Assembly: GCF_900107205.1 (NCBI RefSeq) | Contig: NZ_FNPC01000007.1 | Location: 62,001-126,000 of the forward strand | Direction of reading: 5' to 3' | DNA from: Halopenitus persicus | Lineage (GTDB): Archaea > Halobacteriota > Halobacteria > Halobacteriales > Haloferacaceae | Length of the DNA: 64,000 nt | Part shown: positions 1 to 7,977 of the stretch, one piece after another | Layout: every line of letters begins with the position of its first letter | How positions within the stretch are numbered: position 1 is the first letter of the stretch | Translations under genes and position numbers: made by a program | The notes under the pieces: model-generated | What the model was told of the DNA's origin: nothing | Database searches by the model: none | Seen by the model: only the letters and a program-made list of their open reading frames with translations

Positions 1-1367
1 CTGATCTCGTCCGCGAGACGCGACCTCCGGTCGCGCTTGGTCTCCCGCTCCGTCTGGAGGTCGGACTTCTCTCCCCGGAGGTCGTCCATACGGTCGCGGA
101 CGGCCTCCTCGGGGTCGTCGACGTCGTCCAGCGTGGCGTCGAGGTAGTCCCGGAGCACCTCGTCGCGCTCGGTGCGCCGCTCGTCGAGTATCGTCTCGGC
201 GTCCTCGAGCGCCTGTTCGGCATCTTCGACCTCGGCTTCGCGAGATTCGCGACGTGACTCGGCGTCGTCCAGCTCGTCCCGCAGGTCGCCGAGTTCGTCC
301 TCCAGCCGCTCGACCTCGTCCTCTGCGCTCTCGACGCTGGCACGCTTCTGCTCGACGGTGCTGTTGACGTCGTCGTACTCGTCCTCGTAGTGACCGACGG
401 CCTCGTGGGCCGCTTGCTCGTCGGTCAGGTCGAAGTCGTCGACCTCGTCGTCGAAGTCGGCGATTCGACTCCGGTGTTCCTCGATGTCCTCGTCGCATAG
501 CCTGATCTTCTCCTCCAGCTCCTCGATGTCCGACTGGAGATCGTCGATGGTGCTTTCGACCTCGTCACGTTGGCTCGTCAGATCGTCCAACTCCGACCGG
601 CGTTCGCGGTGCTCGTCGATGTCGTCCTCGATGTCTCGGAGACGCTCGCGGGCCTCCTCGATCCCGCCCTCCAATTCCTCGATGCGACCCTCCAGATCCT
701 CGATCTTTTCGGTCTTCGTCTGCAGCGTCGCCTTCGGGTCGTCTGCCTCGAATTCCTCGATGTCGTCGCGGACGGTCGAGAGTCGCGACCGTTTGTCCTC
801 CAGCCAGTCCTCGACCGACTTCGACACCTCATTGATGTCCTCCTCGTAGTCGTCGGGTGCGGTCAGGCCGAGCAAGTTGTCGAGAATCTCCTCGCGGTCG
901 CCCGGCGAGGCCTCAATCAGACGGTTTAGCTCCGTCTGCTGGGCGTAGGTGCTGTTGGCGAACGCCTCGTAGTTCATCCCCAACAACTGGGTGACCTTCT
1001 CCTCGATCTCGGTCGACTTCTCGCAGTAGGTTTCGCCCGTCCCGAGGGTGGTCATCTCGGCGCTGGCTCTCGCCCCACCGTCGCTTTTCCGGTCGATGTC
1101 CACGGTGATCTGGTACCGTTCATCGCCGACGCTGAAGATGAGTTCGGAGGAGGCACTGTTCTTGCCGTCCTGAATCAGGTCGACTAGTTCGTGGGCGCCG
1201 ATTCGGTTCCGGCCGCGGTAGGGATACAGTGTCGTGTACAGCGCACGGGCGATGGTCGACTTCCCGGCGCCGTTGGGACCGTAGATCAGCGTCAGCCCCT
1301 CTCCGAACTCGATCTCCAGTTCGTCGTAGGACTGGAAGTTGCTCAGTGTGAGGGTCTCGAAGTTCAT
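1..1367 (-). CDS. rad50: Rad50-like DNA double-strand-break repair ATPase (N-terminal part)
   Basis: The gene runs off the left edge; about 455 N-terminal residues are visible. The start MNFETLTLSNFQSYDE is followed by a Walker A loop, GPNGAGKST, at about residue 30 and then a Q-rich Rad50-like stretch (STYAQQTELNRLIEA). From about residue 190 to the window edge the sequence is a continuous acidic coiled coil. Rad50 pairs with Mre11 to tether and process DNA ends, and the next gene upstream is mre11. The ATG overlaps the mre11 stop codon by 4 bases (ATGA), so the two are translationally coupled. The zinc hook, second coiled coil and Walker B half lie outside the window, so another SMC/SbcC-type protein cannot be fully excluded, but the Mre11 pairing makes Rad50 the best call. 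Confidence 0.9.
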   Translation of the reverse strand, partial: MNFETLTLSNFQSYDELEIEFGEGLTLIYGPNGAGKSTIARALYTTLYPYRGRNRIGAHELVDLIQDGKNSASSELIFSVGDERYQITVDIDRKSDGGARASAEMTTLGTGETYCEKSTEIEEKVTQLLGMNYEAFANSTYAQQTELNRLIEASPGDREEILDNLLGLTAPDDYEEDINEVSKSVEDWLEDKRSRLSTVRDDIEEFEADDPKATLQTKTEKIEDLEGRIEELEGGIEEARERLRDIEDDIDEHRERRSELDDLTSQRDEVESTIDDLQSDIEELEEKIRLCDEDIEEHRSRIADFDDEVDDFDLTDEQAAHEAVGHYEDEYDDVNSTVEQKRASVESAEDEVERLEDELGDLRDELDDAESRRESREAEVEDAEQALEDAETILDERRTERDEVLRDYLDATLDDVDDPEEAVRDRMDDLRGEKSDLQTERETKRDRRSRLADEI

Positions 1368-2569
1368 ACGTCCCCCTCCGTCGAGATGTCCTCGAACCGC
1401 TCTGCCGCCAGCTCGTGGAACCGCTCCTTCGCGTTCGCGCGCCGACGCGTATCCGCGAGGTCTGGATCCGCGTGGCGCAGCAGCTCCTCGATCTCCCGAG
1501 CCTCGTCGCCGATGTCCAGCTCGCCGACGGCGTCGTCCAACTCGGCGTCAACATCGATCTCGCTCTCGGTGTCGATGTCGTCGAGGTCGCCGGCGATGGC
1601 CTCGACGACCCGCTCGTCAGTCACGTCCGCGTGGACGACATCGCGGTCGTGGAGGTAGTCGAGGATCTCCTGCTTCGTCACTCCGTTCTCGGTGCCGCTC
1701 ACGTCCACGAACACCACCGCGTCCTCGACCGGGCCCTTCTCCACCACCCGTCGCTCGACCAGATCGAACGTGTCGGACTCGCCGAACTCGATGTCAATCT
1801 CGATGAACTTGCGGGTGTCGAGCAGCAGTCGCTCCCGATAGATCGGGGGTTTCTCCTCGGGGGAGATGGTCAGGAGGTCAACCGACGGTCGGGGCTTGTC
1901 ACGACCTGTCCGTTCGGTCGCGCCCGGGTACCAGACAGGCACGCCGCGGCAGGTGTCGCCATCCCGTTCGTGTGAGTCCCCGAGTGCGACGCCGTCAACC
2001 TCCGTCCCGAACCGGTCGAAGACAGGGTCGAGGTCGATGATGTTGGAAGAATCGTGGTCGATGGGCTCGAGCGGAGGCGTGAACAGTTGGTGCATTGCGA
2101 CGAGCCGAACGAGCCCCTCGTCGGCGGGCTCCAGCGAGAAGTCGGCGTCCTCCCAGTCAGGATCCCGGACTGAGTCGATGCCGTACAGGGCGACCTCGCC
2201 GTTGAGGACGGTCGGCGAGCGGGTGAGGCGGATCGCGTCGCCGGTGAGAGCAAACTCGTCCACGAAGTCCGTGTTCCGCCTGAGTTCGTGGTTCCCGACG
2301 ATGACGTAGAACGGGATGTTCGTCTCCCGGAGGCCGCGGAGCGCCTCGTGACATGCGAAGACATCGTCGAAGCTGGTGAGTTGGTCGTCGAACAGGTCGC
2401 CCGTGTGCAGGACTGCGTCCACCGGGTCGTTGTCGTGGTCTGGGTGCTCGCCGCACGCAATCTGCAGCGCCTGTTCGAACGCGTGCAAGTAGTCCTCTCT
2501 TCGCGTCGAGTTTCGGTACTGCTGATAGCCGATGTGCGTGTCGCTGACGTGGAGGATCTTGGTCGTCAT
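1364..2569 (-). CDS. mre11: Mre11-like nuclease
   Basis: About 400 residues, a calcineurin-like metallophosphoesterase. The phosphodiesterase motifs are in order near the N terminus: VSDTHIGY, HTGDLFDD, VGNHE, MHQLF and ALGDSHER. The family's last motif is normally GHxH; here it is GDSH, so one metal-ligand histidine is replaced by aspartate. The C-terminal 130 residues are very acidic and probably form the Rad50-binding part. Mre11 is the nuclease of the Mre11-Rad50 complex in double-strand-break processing. I chose the ATG at 2569 because a GGGAG sits five bases upstream of it; an in-frame GTG at 2581 is possible. The gene is coupled to rad50 by a 4-base overlap. Confidence 0.9.
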   Translation of the reverse strand: MTTKILHVSDTHIGYQQYRNSTRREDYLHAFEQALQIACGEHPDHDNDPVDAVLHTGDLFDDQLTSFDDVFACHEALRGLRETNIPFYVIVGNHELRRNTDFVDEFALTGDAIRLTRSPTVLNGEVALYGIDSVRDPDWEDADFSLEPADEGLVRLVAMHQLFTPPLEPIDHDSSNIIDLDPVFDRFGTEVDGVALGDSHERDGDTCRGVPVWYPGATERTGRDKPRPSVDLLTISPEEKPPIYRERLLLDTRKFIEIDIEFGESDTFDLVERRVVEKGPVEDAVVFVDVSGTENGVTKQEILDYLHDRDVVHADVTDERVVEAIAGDLDDIDTESEIDVDAELDDAVGELDIGDEAREIEELLRHADPDLADTRRRANAKERFHELAAERFEDISTEGDV

Positions 2570-2788
2570 TCGATCTCCCACCCCTCCTGTTTGGACTCAT
2601 AGGCGGCCCGAAGCATCTCTACTCCCAGTGTCAACTCCACGGAATATAAAACTATGTTCTTAGGCCATCAGTATGATCCTAAGAATCTGGATTGCGTTTT
2701 ACAGTAGTCGTAACTAGATTAAGTTGTCGTTTATCGGTGTTCCAGAGATAGAATTAAGAGACATCGAACAGCATATGCGCTTAGAGAT
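2570..2788. other. Divergent intergenic region between mre11 and the ATPase gene
   Basis: About 220 AT-rich bases separate the mre11 and AAA+ ATPase starts. A TATA-like run (ggaatataaaac, about 2640-2651) lies about 75 bases upstream of the mre11 start and fits a promoter for the leftward operon. I see no other repeat or gene here. Confidence 0.35.
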
Positions 2789-4201
2789 ATGAACTCGAGT
2801 ATGCAGACTGCCGAACTCGGGACAGACTACGGGCGGCAAAACCCGTGGTGGGAGACGGGCGATGTGTCGTCGTCTGCTCGGTATCATTCCGAGAGACATT
2901 CCGATTATCAGTACAAATTGGACAACGTCCGTTCCAGCCGATTCACAACCATAGCGGGAGCCGCGGGCAGTGGAAAAACGACGATCCTCCACCAGATTGC
3001 GCACGATTTAATCGAAGACGATGGCGTACCAGCTCAGAACGTCATATATCTTCCACTCGGGAACCCCCGGTTCCAGATTGGTTCGAACGTCATCCGGGAT
3101 GCTGTCGACATTTTTGCGACCTACTACTGGCGCCGTGATGCCGACCACGGTGAGGGCTACGTCCTCATCGACGACGCCCACGCGTCTGACTCTTGGGACG
3201 AACAAGTACGGTGGTGTTTAGAAGAGTTCGACGACCTCACGGTTGCGGTGACCCTTCCGACGCTCAATCGGGCACAGACAGGCCCCACCGAAGATCTCGG
3301 CGTGGACACCGAGAGCGATCTGCTGCTCCCCCCAAAGTTCTACGACGTCATTACCGAGAGTGGGCGGGCACAGGTGGAAAAGAAGCACGCACGTGGATTG
3401 CGTGATGCGCTCGAGACGGGTGCGGACTCTGGCGACCTCGAACCGCTTCGCTCGTCGGTCGACGCACTCACCTCATCGTTGGAATCCACTAGTGCCGTCA
3501 AACGCGGTGTTTTAGACTACTTCAGAGGATCAGAGCGAGAAGTGGACACCGCGGATGTCGCACACAATCTGGAATCGACTATCTACAGGGACATTCCGAG
3601 GTACCAGCAATTTGAAGACCGGAGTGATCTATATGCCCTGTGTGCGATCGCAGCCCTGAACACGGGAGAGACGCTCGGGCTCAAGGATCTGAGCGGAGTA
3701 TTGGAATGCGATCGGCGCACGCTCCAGCGATACCTCGACATCCTCGAGGACTTCTTCATTCTGACTCCCTCGTATCAGTACGAGTACGAGCGCCGGCGAA
3801 GTGTCCGACTGTACTTGCGCGATCCGCTCGTCGTCGGTTCGCTCGCCGACCTTGATTTCGACGGAATGCTTGAACCCGACGTCGAACGGTTGCTCACATC
3901 GACCGTTGTCTTCGATCATCTGAAACGACTCGGCTTCTACTACCAGAGACGGAACGCCCAAGTCCACTTCTGGGAGAGTGCTGGCGAGGCAGTCGATTTC
4001 GTCGTCGAAACTGGTGACGAGAATCCTCTTCCAGTCGTGACACAGAACGCATCCCTAGATAGCGATCCGATCAGATCGATTCGAGCTTTCTGTGACGACC
4101 ACGACTGCGAATTCGGCATTGTGGTCGCCCGTGATCTCGAGCCATCGATCGATGAGGAGGTGGCAAAGCTGCCACTCTGGCTCTTGCTCCTCACAATCTG
4201 A
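2789..4201 (+). CDS. AAA+ ATPase of the AAA_14/DUF4143 type
   Basis: 470 residues. The N-terminal half is a P-loop ATPase with Walker A GAAGSGKTT at about residue 58 and Walker B YVLIDDAH at about residue 130. The middle has a predicted winged-helix region (ECDRRTLQRYLDILEDFFIL), and the C terminus carries an HFWE..GEAVDFVVE segment like the nuclease-fold end of DUF4143 ATPases (the E...D...E..V pattern). Members of this widespread archaeal and bacterial group have no settled function; some sit in mobile or defence regions. It stands alone, divergent from mre11 and upstream of the origin region. The function is not assignable beyond ATP-dependent nucleic-acid or protein remodelling. Confidence 0.7.
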   Translation: MNSSMQTAELGTDYGRQNPWWETGDVSSSARYHSERHSDYQYKLDNVRSSRFTTIAGAAGSGKTTILHQIAHDLIEDDGVPAQNVIYLPLGNPRFQIGSNVIRDAVDIFATYYWRRDADHGEGYVLIDDAHASDSWDEQVRWCLEEFDDLTVAVTLPTLNRAQTGPTEDLGVDTESDLLLPPKFYDVITESGRAQVEKKHARGLRDALETGADSGDLEPLRSSVDALTSSLESTSAVKRGVLDYFRGSEREVDTADVAHNLESTIYRDIPRYQQFEDRSDLYALCAIAALNTGETLGLKDLSGVLECDRRTLQRYLDILEDFFILTPSYQYEYERRRSVRLYLRDPLVVGSLADLDFDGMLEPDVERLLTSTVVFDHLKRLGFYYQRRNAQVHFWESAGEAVDFVVETGDENPLPVVTQNASLDSDPIRSIRAFCDDHDCEFGIVVARDLEPSIDEEVAKLPLWLLLLTI

Positions 4202-4948
4202 TCCGACCGCGTGTAGAGACTCTCGCTCAAGCCCTGATCGCGAACCTGAGACTTTCCAACTGCACCATCCCTTCGGACGACGCGTTCTAATACGGAAGGA
4301 ATCAACTGAGAGCCACATTTATTAGGGTATGACTGAAGCAAGCTCGTCCGCGCGGTCGGCAAACGGACGCCACGCCGGGATGAAAGTGTCAATGAATTTG
4401 GTGAGGTAATGATGGCAAGAAAAGACCGCTACTACTAAACGAAACATTATAATATATAATATTAGCCGTCGTGAAGTCACTCCGGCCGAAATAGAGGTTT
4501 TAGGGCTGAACAGCAGGTTTTCGTATTATATCACGTGTTTAATTCGGAACAGGGGATCCCCTATCCGTTCACACGAGAATTGCTGAAACGGTGGTGTGGG
4601 TGTGGTATGTCTGTTTCTTTTGGGACCGTCCGTTGGAGACATTCAAGACATTCCTGCAACCAGGGTTTTATTATGTCTTGTCCAGATCCCGCATAGAAAT
4701 ACCAGCTCCAGGTCGACACCGAGATAGCTGTCGAAGTGCTCAAAGATACAGCTCGATTCACAGATATCGACTTTGAGCAGATCAGTGTTGATCGACCGAA
4801 CGCATAGTCTTTTGTTGGTGACTCTCGACTCCCTTTTCTCCTGCCCAACACCCACCACCGTTTCAGCAATTTCGGGCATATCTGACGAACATTGTGGAAC
4901 GATCCACATACCGAACGCCCCAGGACGTCAACGTCTTGCGTAGACACC
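4202..4948. other. Gene-poor AT-rich region at the left of the origin
   Basis: No convincing gene. It contains an AT palindrome near 4446-4466 (attataatatataat) and a pair of inverted 24-base copies at 4578-4603 (aattgctgaaacggtggtg) and 4848-4871 (reverse complement). Those copies resemble the origin box in their GAAACGGTGG core but share extra sequence with each other. The DNA between them has only degenerate reading frames. Confidence 0.4.
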
Positions 4949-5420
4949 CTCCACTGTTTCCGGAGCTTTTCGCTATGTGATTATCGGAGGGCCCGGGTAT
5001 GCGTGATACCCACAGAGAGCCAAGATTTCGACGTCTCAGAAGGGAAGTTCTTACCAAACAACTGCCTGGTTATTCGATTAGATTTGTTAGATAAGATACG
5101 ATCATATTTTTGCGATTTGAATCAGAAATCGGCCGGTAGAGCAGTTCACAGCCTGTTCTTCACTTGACGGAGTGGTGTGGTGACACTCAGAAATCGTAAG
5201 TCGATATTCGTTCCTCCAAACGATTTTTCTCCACCGAACTACAGCACTGTTTCCTGAGCTTTCGGAGGTTGGAACACTCCACTATTTCCGGAGCTTTGCT
5301 CAACTCAATCACAGACTGAGATCTCCAGCTGAGGTAGCTCCTCGAGTCACAACATCCATCCCCTCCACTGTTTCCGAAGCTTCACGAGAACCAACCCCCT
5401 CCACCGTTTCCGGAGCTTTT
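4949..5420 (+). repeat. Left cluster of origin recognition boxes (five copies, forward)
   Basis: Five copies of the box CTCCACYGTTTCCnnAGCTT, all in the same orientation: 4949-4970, 5242-5262, 5277-5297, 5363-5382 and 5399-5420. They differ at only a few positions (for example cActAtTTCC at 5277). They lie just beyond the 3' end of orc1/cdc6. Such boxes next to orc1/cdc6 are how haloarchaeal origins are recognised. The specific consensus here, CCACTGTTTCC, is read directly from the copies. Confidence 0.8.
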
Positions 5421-5503
5421 TCCAGTTCAAACAATCAATTAAAATTGTTATCTCAACTACATCAAGAATCTATAAATGAGATTCAATAATCGGAGATATC
5501 GGT

Positions 5504-6739
5504 CTACAAGAGGTTGTTATCATCAGCCGCCGACTGGATGATGTTCGCGGGTTCTTCAAAGCGGTTTGTTGAAAGAAGAACCTCGAGAACAGCCTTCAAC
5601 GGAACGTTGAGCTCGTATTCATGATACCGACCAGCGGAGAGTCCTTCGTTCCGTTCGTACACGCTGATGAGGCCGAGCATGTTCATATCGGAGAGGTGAT
5701 CGCGAACACGGCGTTCACTGACGTTATCAGCGTCGAGACGTTCACAGATTTTCACATATCGTTGGTACAGGTCGCGAGATCGCACTGGAACCTCACCAAT
5801 CGCCTGATGGTATGCGAGCGCACAAAGCACTGCATGGCCTTGCGTCGTGAGTTCCTGCATCCCCTCGTAGAGTTGGTTCTTTTCGAGCTCGTCCTGGGCG
5901 TCCCGGACGTGATCTTCAGTAACGGCTTCCGTATCGTCCGCCTGGGCTAGCTCGCCGGCTTCGCGAAGCAGCCGGATCGCTTGCCGCGCCGAACCCGTAT
6001 CCTGTGCAGCAAACGCCGCACAAAGTGGGACGACGTCGTCATTGAGGACATCGTCGTGAAAGGCTTTCTCAGCACGCGGATTAAGGATCGATCGGAGTTG
6101 GTTCGCGTCATACGGGGGAAAGAGAATCTCCTTTTCAGCCAGCGTGTCCTTGACCTTCGGTGAAAGATTTTCTCGGAACTGGAAGTCGTTGCTAATCCCG
6201 ACGATCACCGGTCGGACATCCTCGACGTAGCCGTTCGATCGTGCTCGAGGGAGACCATAGAGAATATCGTCGGAGTGACCAATATTGTCGATCTCGTCGA
6301 GGACGATCACGACAGTTCCACCGAATTCATCGAGTTCTTCGTATAGAATGTCGAAGACTCGTTGCTGGGAGTACCCCGTCGTACTGATGCGGTCTTTGCC
6401 CTTACTCTCTCGGAGTTCGTTAACGAGAGTAACCGCTACCTGGTAGGATGAGGAGAGATTCTCGCAGCTGACCCAGACGGTCGAGAGTTCGACGTCGTCG
6501 TACTCGGTCGCATCGTTTTCGAGGTGGGAGAGCATAAACTTCGTCGCGACGGTCTTTCCCGTCCCCGTCTTACCGTAGAGAAAGATGTTCGACGTCGGGC
6601 GGTTGTCGATGATCGGTTGGAGGGCACGTTTGTACTTCTCGAGTTCCTCGTCGCGTTCACGGATGTCTTCCGGCTCGTAGGAGTCGTCAAGGGGTTCAGC
6701 ATCCGCAAACACCTGACGATCTCGCTGAAACATCCCCAT
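5504..6739 (-). CDS. orc1: Orc1/Cdc6 replication initiator
   Basis: About 411 residues from the ATG at 6739 (MGMFQRDRQVF), where homology begins; the open frame extends further upstream through a box repeat, so a longer start is unlikely. AAA+ features are Walker A YGKTGTGKTV, Walker B VVIVLDEIDN, sensor-like GISNDFQFRE, and arginine-rich GSARQAIRLLREA. The last 90 residues form the winged-helix domain (VSERRVRDHLSDMNML), which binds origin boxes. The protein is both origin binder and MCM loader in archaea. The gene is embedded in its own origin, with box clusters on both sides and one close to its promoter, so autoregulation is plausible. An orc1 of this type indicates the replicon can initiate its own replication. 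Confidence 0.93.
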   Translation of the reverse strand: MGMFQRDRQVFADAEPLDDSYEPEDIRERDEELEKYKRALQPIIDNRPTSNIFLYGKTGTGKTVATKFMLSHLENDATEYDDVELSTVWVSCENLSSSYQVAVTLVNELRESKGKDRISTTGYSQQRVFDILYEELDEFGGTVVIVLDEIDNIGHSDDILYGLPRARSNGYVEDVRPVIVGISNDFQFRENLSPKVKDTLAEKEILFPPYDANQLRSILNPRAEKAFHDDVLNDDVVPLCAAFAAQDTGSARQAIRLLREAGELAQADDTEAVTEDHVRDAQDELEKNQLYEGMQELTTQGHAVLCALAYHQAIGEVPVRSRDLYQRYVKICERLDADNVSERRVRDHLSDMNMLGLISVYERNEGLSAGRYHEYELNVPLKAVLEVLLSTNRFEEPANIIQSAADDNNLL

Positions 6740-6827
6740 GAAAGGTGGCCTCACACCACGATGTAATAAAACCACCGCTTCCTTAGTTTCCGAAGCGTCC
6801 CAAGCTCTGTAGTATATAAATAAACAC

Positions 6828-6890
6828 CCACCACGGTTTCCCAAGCTGTCTTCCTTTTTATAACACACTCACTCCACTGTTTCCTAAGCT
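6828..6890 (+). repeat. Origin boxes left of the unwinding element (two, forward)
   Basis: Copies at 6828-6847 (ccaccacggtttcccaagct, weaker) and 6871-6890 (actccactgtttcctaagct). The second is an exact inverted match of the copy at 7100-7119. Confidence 0.8.
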
Positions 6891-6984
6891 ATTGTAGAAA
6901 CGTACCCTACCCCTCTAACGAACTCATCTAATAAGGGAAACTATTAAGACACTATACTAGAAACAGTACCCGCAGTACCCTAGA

Positions 6985-7028
6985 AAAGAACAGTAATAAA
7001 TACAATATATTTATTTTATTACATTAAG
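6985..7028. other. AT-rich probable duplex-unwinding element
   Basis: The run from agaacagtaataaata through ttattttattacattaag is almost pure A/T and sits midway between the perfect inverted pair of boxes. By analogy with known origins this is where the strands would first open; that is inference from position and composition. Confidence 0.55.
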
Positions 7029-7099
7029 ATCCGAGACGTTCCGACGTTCTCCGGCAATATCTTCTGTATCCCACGCCCCACCCTCTTTCTCTAGACGGT

Positions 7100-7168
7100 A
7101 GCTTAGGAAACAGTGGAGTGAGGGTCTTCGTTATCCTTCGTCGATAATAGCTTAGGAAACGGTGGAGG
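7100..7168 (-). repeat. Origin boxes right of the unwinding element (two, inverted)
   Basis: Copies at 7100-7119 (agcttaggaaacagtggagt) and 7149-7168 (agcttaggaaacggtggagg) are in the opposite orientation to those left of the AT-rich core. Confidence 0.8.
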
Positions 7169-7322
7169 GTTGCCTAACGCGTCAGGACGAAAACGTTCCG
7201 ATCTTCACGGAAACATCGTCATTGTCTCGTACAACATCCTACGTTACTGACCAAGGAAGAGCTCAACTTGTCTCGGCCGTTCTTCTTCTTCTCGCACATC
7301 GTTCAGAGATACAGCTCGTACA

Positions 7323-7487
7323 AAGCTCCGGAAACGGTGGAGTGTACAGTCGTCTTTCGAGGATACTTTTGGAAAGTCTGGGATAATAAATCTCTCTGAG
7401 AAACCACCGTATCCGAAGAAATCTAATCGTTGTATACTCCGCGATGTGAGATATCTCAACCGGTATAGCTCCGGAAACGACGGAGGG
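7323..7487 (-). repeat. Distal right origin boxes (two, inverted)
   Basis: Copies at 7323-7343 (aagctccggaaacggtggag) and 7466-7487 (tagctccggaaacgacggag). The last lies about 60 bases ahead of the DUF6788 gene start, so Orc1 binding may also affect that promoter. Confidence 0.75.
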
Positions 7488-7546
7488 ATAATGTTTCAAT
7501 CTTACCTAACTTTTAATTATTACCACGTCTATTGTTTGGTAAGACG

Positions 7547-7888
7547 ATGTCGACTCAACCATCTGCCCCTGATTCGCTCCCGAAGTATCTCGCTGAAGGA
7601 GTTCCCAAACAGGACGATCCGACTCTCCACGAGCTCCAGGCGTGGATCGACGATCTTCTCGCGTACCGCCAAGACGTCGACGCCGACGACATCGACGTCG
7701 ACGAGGATGAGTCGATCGAAGCAGTTGAGGACTCGAGCGACGGAACGGTCGTGATCAAGAAAGTCAGCTGTGGCAAAGACAGCTGCAAGTGCCAGTCAGG
7801 TGAACTGCATGGTCCCTACAAGTACACCGTTCGTCGACGGGGAGATAGCCTCGAGTGGGAGTATCACGGCCCGGTTTCTGATGGGTAA
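7547..7888 (+). CDS. Small DUF6788-type protein
   Basis: 113 residues from the ATG at 7547 (MSTQPSAPDSL). The N-terminal two thirds is acidic (DVDADDIDVDEDES). The C-terminal 40 residues contain the cysteine motif VSCGKDSCKCQSGELHGPYK, matching the CGK.xC.C..GxxHGPYxY pattern of DUF6788 proteins. The function is unknown; the short cysteine cluster could bind metal. It follows directly after the last origin box and precedes the mrfB-like gene by about 90 bases. A distant relative is at 35441-35797. Confidence 0.65.
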   Translation: MSTQPSAPDSLPKYLAEGVPKQDDPTLHELQAWIDDLLAYRQDVDADDIDVDEDESIEAVEDSSDGTVVIKKVSCGKDSCKCQSGELHGPYKYTVRRRGDSLEWEYHGPVSDG

Positions 7889-7977
7889 ACGTGAATACCC
7901 ACGTCAATCGAGTTGATGGAACCAGACACTCAAGACGGTGGCCGCCGTACCGATGAACACACTCTCTCTCTCCAGAA

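Larger units (their letters stand above)
6740..7546. other. Replication origin region upstream of orc1
   Basis: About 800 non-coding bases. A 20-base box at 6871-6890 and its exact reverse complement at 7100-7119 flank an AT-rich core. Further inverted copies follow at 7149-7168, 7323-7343 and 7466-7487, and a weaker forward copy at 6828-6847. A degenerate copy (ccaccgcttccttag) is at about 6772-6786. The opposed orientation around an AT-rich unwinding stretch is the usual layout of an archaeal origin. Confidence 0.8.

Noticed and set aside
1-4201. Defence system from Rad50, Mre11 and an AAA+/DUF4143 ATPase
   Set aside because: The ATPase is divergent rather than in the operon, and Mre11-Rad50 are standard repair proteins. 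I see no toxin, nuclease effector or restriction gene.
4578-4871. Transposase remnant between the inverted copies
   Set aside because: Short frames in both strands do not form a recognisable transposase.
4949-7487. CRISPR-like array
   Set aside because: The repeats are short, unevenly spaced, in both orientations and without uniform spacers, so they are origin boxes.
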